This document shows, in pieces, positions 59,601 through 64,000 of a stretch of 64,000 nucleotides of DNA. The stretch is from Herbidospora yilanensis. GTDB lineage: Bacteria > Actinomycetota > Actinomycetes > Streptosporangiales > Streptosporangiaceae. The position numbers and the translations under genes were made by a program. The stretch spans positions 390,984 through 454,983 of the forward strand of contig NZ_BBXE01000013.1 of NCBI RefSeq assembly GCF_001570565.1, in the 5' to 3' direction. Numbering within the stretch: position 1 is the stretch's first letter; the number at the start of each line of letters is the position of its first letter. The notes beneath the pieces are model-generated. The model saw nothing but the letters and a program-made list of their open reading frames with translations, searched no databases and was not told the DNA's origin.

Positions 59601-61489
59601 CGCTTGAAGTCGTCGGCGGCGAGCTCCGCCGACCGGGTGTAGCGCAGCCCGAAGTCGTAGATCCAGGCGTCCTTGGTGCGCGGGTCGTTGTCGCGGTCGA
59701 CCTGGTAGGGCCGCTCGTCGACGACCTCGACGCCCATGCGGGCGAGCAGCGGCAGGACGTGGGACAGGGAGATCGCCGCACCGAGGCGGTAGAGCTTGAA
59801 CCGCCACTCCCCCTCGGCCGCGTCGAGCGGCTCGTAGAGATTCATGGCGATGTCGTCGGCGTCGTCCTCGCTGAGCTGTTCGAGGCGCTTGAGGTCGGCG
59901 ACGGCGGCGCGGGCCGGGAAGTCGGCCTTGTAGCCCTCGGGGAAGGCGATGCTGTAGCGGCGGGTCAGGCCCGGCACGTCGGCCTCGTCGCACAGGTCGG
60001 CGATGGCGGCGGCGAGGTCGTCCTCCCAGGTGCGGGTGGCGGCGGTGACCCTGGCCTCCAGGGCGTCGACGTCGACGCCCTGGGTGGTCAGCGGCGTGCC
60101 GCGCTCGCCGCGGATGACGACGTGGAGCCGGGCCAGCGCCGACTCGCCGATCATCGCGCTGTAGTCGAGGGTGTGCCCGCCCAGGGCCTTCATCAGCAGG
60201 TCCTGGATCTGCAGGCGGACCTTGGTGGTGTAGCGGTCGCGTGGCAGGTAGATCAGGCAGGAGATGTAGCGGCCGTAGTCGTCGCGGCGCAGGAACAGCT
60301 TGACCTGCTTGCGCTCGCGCAGCCGCAGCACGCCGAGGGCGATCGGCAGCAGTTCGTCGGCGGAGATCTGGAAGAGCTCGGCGCGCGGGTAGGTCTCCAG
60401 GATCTCGATGAGGTCCTTGCCGTCGTGGCTGTCGGGCGACAACCCGGCCTTCTCCAGCACGGCGGCCAGCTTGCGGCGCAGCAGCGGCACCCGGGAGATC
60501 GACTCGTTGTAGGCGACGTGGGTGAACAGGCCGAGGAAGCGGCGCTCGCCGACCACCTCCCCCTCGGGCGAGAACAGCTTGACCCCGACGTAGTCGAGGT
60601 AGGCGGGGCGCGAGACGGTGGCCCGGCTGTTGGCCTTGGTGACGATCAGCACCTGCTTCTCACGGGCCTTGGCGCGCAGCTCCGGCGGCATCGCGGCGAA
60701 GCTGCCCGAACCCGCCCGGTCGGGGCGCAGCACACCGAGGCCGGTGCCCGGCTGGGAGGTCAGCGTGTCGTCCTCTTCGAGCCGGTATTCGCGGTAGCCG
60801 AGGAAGGTGAAGTGGCCGTCGGCCAGCCAGTGGAGCAGCTCCAGGCTGTCTTCGACCTCGCCGGGGTCGAGCGGCGGCGGGTTGACCGCGAGGTCGTCGG
60901 CGGTGGCGACGGCCAGGGCGCGCATCTTCGCCTGGTCTTCGACCGCGCCGCGCACGTCGTCGAGGACACGCAGCAGGTCGGATTCGAGGAGGCGGCGGGC
61001 GACCGGGTCGGCCTGGCGGTCGATCTCGATGTACATCCACGACTCGGCCAGGGTGAGCCCGGTGACGTCCGTCTCGTCGGGCCCGAGGAGCCGGCCGGTC
61101 ATGTCGCGGCGCACCCGCATCTGGGGGTGGACGATCAGGCGGGTGCCGAGGTCGTGCCGTTCGATCTCGTTGGTGACCGAGTCGACCAGGTAGGGCATGT
61201 CGTCGGTGACGATCTGGACCACCGAGTCGCCGAGGTCGCAGCCGTGGTCGTCGGGGGCCTGGGCGAGCACCCGCACCAGCGCCCGGCCCTGGGGCCGGAC
61301 CGAGGCGAGCCTGCGGTGGGCCAGCGCCGGACCGTAGACGTTGGCGGGATCGCGGTCGGCGAGGTCGTCGGGCGGGACGTTGCGGTAGAACTCCCGCAGG
61401 TATTCGAGCGTGTCGGCGTCGGCGTCGCCACACGCGGCGGCGGCCGCGCGGAGCAGGTCGTCGAGTTCCCCGGCCGGATCGAGCGGCAT
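56639..61489 (-). CDS. gdh: NAD-dependent glutamate dehydrogenase (180-kDa class)
   Basis: A protein of about 1616 residues, of the large NAD-GDH class, that converts glutamate to 2-oxoglutarate and ammonia. The N-terminal 700 residues are ACT-like regulatory domains; the catalytic part starts near residue 780 ([20 protein letters not shown], then [23 protein letters not shown] with the catalytic lysines) and continues with [20 protein letters not shown] and [13 protein letters not shown]. The C-terminal 500 residues are the class-specific helical domain. The start is ATG 61489; GTG 61501 is also possible. Upstream 289 bp to the anti-sigma gene hold its promoter and a terminator. It is the longest gene in the window. 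Confidence 0.95.
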   Translation of the reverse strand: [1616 protein letters not shown]

Positions 61490-61720
61490 CGCGGTCCTCA
61501 CTCCTTTGTGAGCTGGTGCGAGTTGTGTGAGGGGCCCTCACGTCAGCCGCGAAGAGGAGGGCGGTCGTGTCAGCATCGCACAGCGCTTCCCGCGAAGCGG
61601 TGATAGATCCACGACACGGGGGACGCGACCTCTGGGGCGGACGTCTACCGGTCTCCGTTGACCGACAGCATTAGGCCACCTGTTCGATGGGGCGGATTCA
61701 CCCCGCTCCCGATAACAGCC

Positions 61721-61765
61721 GAAAACACCGCAGCCGTCAAACTCGTGGTCTGACGGTTGCGGTGT
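61721..61765 (-). terminator. Strong terminator after the sigma/anti-sigma operon
   Basis: ACACCGCAGCCGTCA and TGACGGTTGCGGTGT form a 15-bp stem with one G-U pair and an 11-base loop; on the minus strand it is followed by a short T-run. It sits 14 bp after the anti-sigma stop. Confidence 0.85.
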
Positions 61766-61778
61766 CACGTCACGCGGA

Positions 61779-61961
61779 TTAGTTGGCTCGCTCCGATGAG
61801 GACTTCACTCCATCGAGCAGCCCGGGGAGCTCGGACATGGTCTTGAGCTCCTGCCGGCACCGCTCACACGCGTCGAGGTGGCGTTCGAAGGCCTCGACGT
61901 CGCCGTCGTCAAGCACCCCGAGGGCGTAGGCCGCCACTTCAAGGTGTGACGACTCGGACAT
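61779..61961 (-). CDS. Minimal zinc anti-sigma factor
   Basis: A 60-residue protein consisting of little more than the zinc-binding anti-sigma domain: His-x3-Cys-x2-Cys in ERHLDACERCRQE and the first helix SHLEVAAYALGVLDDGDVEAF. It should hold the ECF sigma factor encoded just upstream, with which it overlaps by one base (TGATG). Unlike most such factors (about 90-250 residues) it has no membrane helix and no sensor domain, so it is cytosolic. The zinc site itself could be the redox sensor, as in RsrA. Confidence 0.85.
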   Translation of the reverse strand: MSESSHLEVAAYALGVLDDGDVEAFERHLDACERCRQELKTMSELPGLLDGVKSSSERAN

Positions 61962-62530
61962 CAGCTGGCCACTCCCCTCTCCTTCAGGACCCCGCGGAGG
62001 GAACGCAGAGCGTAGTACAGCCTCGATTTCACAGTACCCGGAGGTATCCCCAGTATCGCTGCTGCCTCGTTAACCGTACGGTCCCGTAAGTATGTCTGTT
62101 CGATAACTTCTCGGTGATCGGCGCTGAGGCCGCGCAAGGCGTCGGCGACGACGATGGCCGCCAGGGTCTTGTCGGCGTCGTCGGGCACCGCGATGCTGTC
62201 CGCCTCGGGTGGCTCCACCTCCCGAGGACGGACACCGCGGCGGCGGCGGCCGTCGATCACGATGCGGCGAGAGACGGTGAGGAGCCATGCCCAGAGCAGG
62301 CCTCTCTCCCATGTCAGTTTCGCCGCGTTACGCCAGGCACGAAGCAACGTCTCCTGAACGACGTCCTCCGCCCACTGAAGGTCGTTGCCGGTCGTCTGCC
62401 TGACCTGACGGAGCAACGGACCACCGAACTCGTTATAGAGCTCCCTGATCAGACGATCATCCCAATCAGGGCCTGTTTCGGGGTCCAGACGCTCGAACCG
62501 GCTGTCGAGTTGTCGGCGCACAGGCCACAT
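61961..62530 (-). CDS. ECF-type RNA polymerase sigma factor (SigL-like)
   Basis: A 189-residue sigma factor. Region 2 is around residues 25-95 (LIRELYNEFGGPLLRQVRQT, AEDVVQETLLRAWRNAAKL, LLTVSRRIVIDGRRRRGV). Region 4 is around 130-185 (LRGLSADHREVIEQTYLRDR, NEAAAILGIPPGTVKSRLYYAL). ATG 62530 was chosen because it gives a normal N-terminal length; the frame is open further upstream. It is co-transcribed with the zinc anti-sigma factor. The divergent DUF4142 gene carries a SigL-type promoter, so that gene is its probable target. Confidence 0.87.
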   Translation of the reverse strand: MWPVRRQLDSRFERLDPETGPDWDDRLIRELYNEFGGPLLRQVRQTTGNDLQWAEDVVQETLLRAWRNAAKLTWERGLLWAWLLTVSRRIVIDGRRRRGVRPREVEPPEADSIAVPDDADKTLAAIVVADALRGLSADHREVIEQTYLRDRTVNEAAAILGIPPGTVKSRLYYALRSLRGVLKERGVAS

Positions 62531-62593
62531 ATTTGCATCAGCCTTTGTGACCTGTACACAACTCTGACAACTCTCGTCATTTCTAACTATTCC

Positions 62594-62619
62594 TGAACCA
62601 TCCGTACCAAGGCCGCGTA
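62594..62619 (+). promoter_or_regulatory. SigL-type ECF promoter
   Basis: TGAACC at 62594-62599, 16-bp spacer, CGTA at 62616-62619: the pattern I recall for SigL/SigK-type ECF sigma factors (TGAACC, then CGT). It precedes the DUF4142 gene and lies in the gap shared with the ECF sigma operon. Confidence 0.55.
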
Positions 62620-62645
62620 CCTCCCCCCGAAAGAGAGGAGGCGCC

Positions 62646-63236
62646 ATGCGGTTCCGGTTCGGGGAACTCGTGGTCTTCGCGGTTTTCCTGTTCGCGGCGG
62701 CCGTCGCCGTCATCGTCGTCGTGCCTCAGGAGCAGGCGACGGCGCAGCAGGGTTTCACTTCGACGCGGTGGGGCCCGTTGAGCCCCGCCGACAGGGACTT
62801 CCTCGTGAAGGTGCGCTGGGCGGGGCTCTGGGAGATCCCCGCCGGCCGCTGGGCGCAGGAGCGCTCGACCAACGAGAAGGTCAAGATCGCGGGCAACCAC
62901 CTGATGGTCGACCACGCCAAGCTCGACGAGGCGGTCCGCGCGGAGGCCTCCGCACTGGGCGTGCCGCTCCCGAACGAACCCAACCCCGACCAGCAGCGCT
63001 GGCTGGGTGAGATGTCGAACGCGACCGGCGCCCAGTTCGACCAGATCTTCGCCGACCGGCTGCGGGCCGCGCACGGCAAGGTCTTCGCCACGGTCGCCGC
63101 GATCCGCGCGGGGACGCGTAACGAGAGGATCCGCGCCTTCGCCGCGGAGGCCAACGTGGTCGTCATGAAGCACATGCGTGTGCTTGAGGAGACCGGCCTG
63201 GTGGACTACTCCGCGCTCCCGGTCCCGCCGGTCTAA
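62646..63236 (+). CDS. DUF4142 domain exported protein
   Basis: A 196-residue protein with an N-terminal signal anchor (LVVFAVFLFAAAVAVIVVVP) and a helical DUF4142 domain (LSPADRDFLVKVRWAGLWEI, NHLMVDHAKLDEAV, AAHGKVFATVAAIRAGTRNE), a ferritin-like bundle found in exported proteins of unknown function. Candidate metal ligands are His residues in MVDHAKLDE, AAHGK and MKHMRVLEE. ATG 62646 has GAGAGGAGG upstream. It is the first gene behind the SigL-type promoter and lies 19 bp before the DUF1996 gene. Confidence 0.85.
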   Translation: MRFRFGELVVFAVFLFAAAVAVIVVVPQEQATAQQGFTSTRWGPLSPADRDFLVKVRWAGLWEIPAGRWAQERSTNEKVKIAGNHLMVDHAKLDEAVRAEASALGVPLPNEPNPDQQRWLGEMSNATGAQFDQIFADRLRAAHGKVFATVAAIRAGTRNERIRAFAAEANVVVMKHMRVLEETGLVDYSALPVPPV

Positions 63237-63255
63237 CCAGGAGGAACAGAAGAAC

Positions 63256-64000
63256 ATGCGTAAACGCGCCCTCGCCATGGCGGGAGCTCTGCTGGCCGGG
63301 TCCCTGATCCTGCCGAGCTTCCCCACGCCGGCCTTCGCGGCCTGCGACCCACGCATCGGCGGCGCCGAGTGCGACGCACTCGGCCCGGCCCTGAGCGACT
63401 TCGTCGACATCCGCCGCGTCGGCCGCGCCAACGGCGTCGTCGCAGGTGGCGGCTCGTTCACCTCGCAGTGTGGCCGCAACGAGAGAGGGCATCGCAACTC
63501 CGACAACCACATCGTCGCGCCGGGTGTGACGAACGGCGCGCACCACGTCCACGACTACGTGGGCAACGTCACCACCAACGGGTTCTCCACCGACCAGTCG
63601 CTGGCCGCGGGCGGCACGACCTGCCGCAACGGCGACCGGTCCGCCTACTTCTGGCCCATCCTCCGCCTCCGGCCGGACCTGAGGCTGCAGGGCCAGAACA
63701 ACAACCAGGACAACCAGCGGCAGCAACAGCAGCAGGACCCCAATCAGCAGCAACAGCAGGACCCGAACCAGCAGCAGCAGGATCCCAACCAGCAGCAGGA
63801 CCCGAACCAGCAGCAACAGGACCCCTCCGCCCAGCCTCAGCAGCAACAGCAGGGCGACCAGGCCGCTCCCAACGATCAAGCCGTCAATGACCAGGCTGCG
63901 CAGCAAGGCGACCAGCCCGTCAATGACCAGGCGGGGAACACCGGCCAGGCCGACCAGGGTCAGCAGCCCGCAGCGAACGCCGGCAACGGCGCGGCGCAGG
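63256..64000 (+). CDS. DUF1996-like secreted protein with Gln-rich repeats, partial
   Basis: 248 codons are visible and the frame is still open at the right edge. Residues 1-30 are a signal peptide (AMAGALLAGSLILPSFPTPA, cleavage after AFA). Residues about 30-140 match part of the DUF1996 domain: DNHIVAPGVTNGAHHVHDYV, then GGTTCRNGDRSAYFWPI. From about residue 150 the chain becomes low-complexity: five DPNQQQQ-type units (positions 63735-63825), then Gln/Asp/Asn/Ala-rich sequence with NDQ and GDQ repeats. ATG 63256 has AGGAGGAAC upstream. It probably shares the sigma-controlled transcript with the DUF4142 gene. It looks like an exported envelope or spore-coat-like protein. Confidence 0.8.
   Translation, partial: MRKRALAMAGALLAGSLILPSFPTPAFAACDPRIGGAECDALGPALSDFVDIRRVGRANGVVAGGGSFTSQCGRNERGHRNSDNHIVAPGVTNGAHHVHDYVGNVTTNGFSTDQSLAAGGTTCRNGDRSAYFWPILRLRPDLRLQGQNNNQDNQRQQQQQDPNQQQQQDPNQQQQDPNQQQDPNQQQQDPSAQPQQQQQGDQAAPNDQAVNDQAAQQGDQPVNDQAGNTGQADQGQQPAANAGNGAAQ

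Noticed and set aside
59207-61603. A 798-codon plus-strand frame opposite the glutamate dehydrogenase
   Set aside because: Composition (Gly/Val/Gln/Leu/His-rich) is that of an antisense shadow, and the dehydrogenase on the other strand has clear catalytic motifs.

Overview
The window is about 64 kb of very GC-rich DNA with dense, strongly codon-biased genes. It is chromosomal DNA of a filamentous-type actinobacterium. Supporting signs are the gene order prfB-ftsE-ftsX-smpB-ssrA, a very large NAD-dependent glutamate dehydrogenase, mycobacterial-style steroid side-chain genes, an F420-type flavin oxidoreductase and many apparently leaderless genes. My best guess is the Streptosporangiales (Nonomuraea/Streptosporangium-like). 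That is inference from gene content and style; no rRNA or marker comparison was possible.

Layout. 1-5.3 kb: end of a secreted protein, an S9 peptidase, a BenE transporter paired with an XRE-cupin regulator across a palindrome, and an acyl-CoA synthetase. 5.4-15.6 kb: a hemerythrin, a duplicated HxlR regulator, a carotenoid oxygenase and flavin oxidoreductase, SURF1/DUF3817, gamma-glutamyltranspeptidase, a two-component system, and a UreH-cupredoxin fusion. 15.6-26.7 kb: a Sel1/TPR protein, an aminotransferase-alanine dehydrogenase operon, an M20 peptidase, a substrate-binding/VWA protein with a membrane partner, a PLP dehydratase with a LysR regulator, a LysE exporter and a RibD-like reductase.

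26.7-37 kb is a steroid side-chain catabolic block. Five tightly overlapping minus-strand genes (acyl-CoA synthetase, DUF35 protein, Ltp4-like and Ltp3-like thiolases, FadD19-like synthetase) diverge from an EchA19-like crotonase. A 14-bp site between them matches the KstR2 consensus as I remember it. A nitronate monooxygenase and a fused double acyl-CoA dehydrogenase (FadE34-like) follow. 37-42.5 kb: an HtrA-like lipoprotein, an adenosine-deaminase-family enzyme, an amidohydrolase, an atypical SDR and a DUF899 protein.

42.5-49.6 kb is the scarred part of the window. It holds a decayed VapBC pair, a 28-codon ORF with its own terminator, three tRNA-like genes (one with anticodon CAG but no long variable arm), and a Nudix hydrolase. 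Next comes a sugar-uptake operon whose promoter and operator look intact, but whose binding-protein and permease genes have collapsed by deletion and whose kinase is frameshifted. The GH9 enzyme and ROK regulator at its distal end look whole. An intact VapBC and a repeat-rich, gene-free stretch follow.

49.6-64 kb is the housekeeping block: tmRNA, a transpeptidase-like lipoprotein that has lost its catalytic motifs, SmpB, FtsX, FtsE, RF2, a lipoprotein and NAD-GDH. It ends with an ECF sigma factor with a 60-residue zinc anti-sigma factor, divergent from DUF4142 and DUF1996 secreted-protein genes behind a SigL-type promoter.
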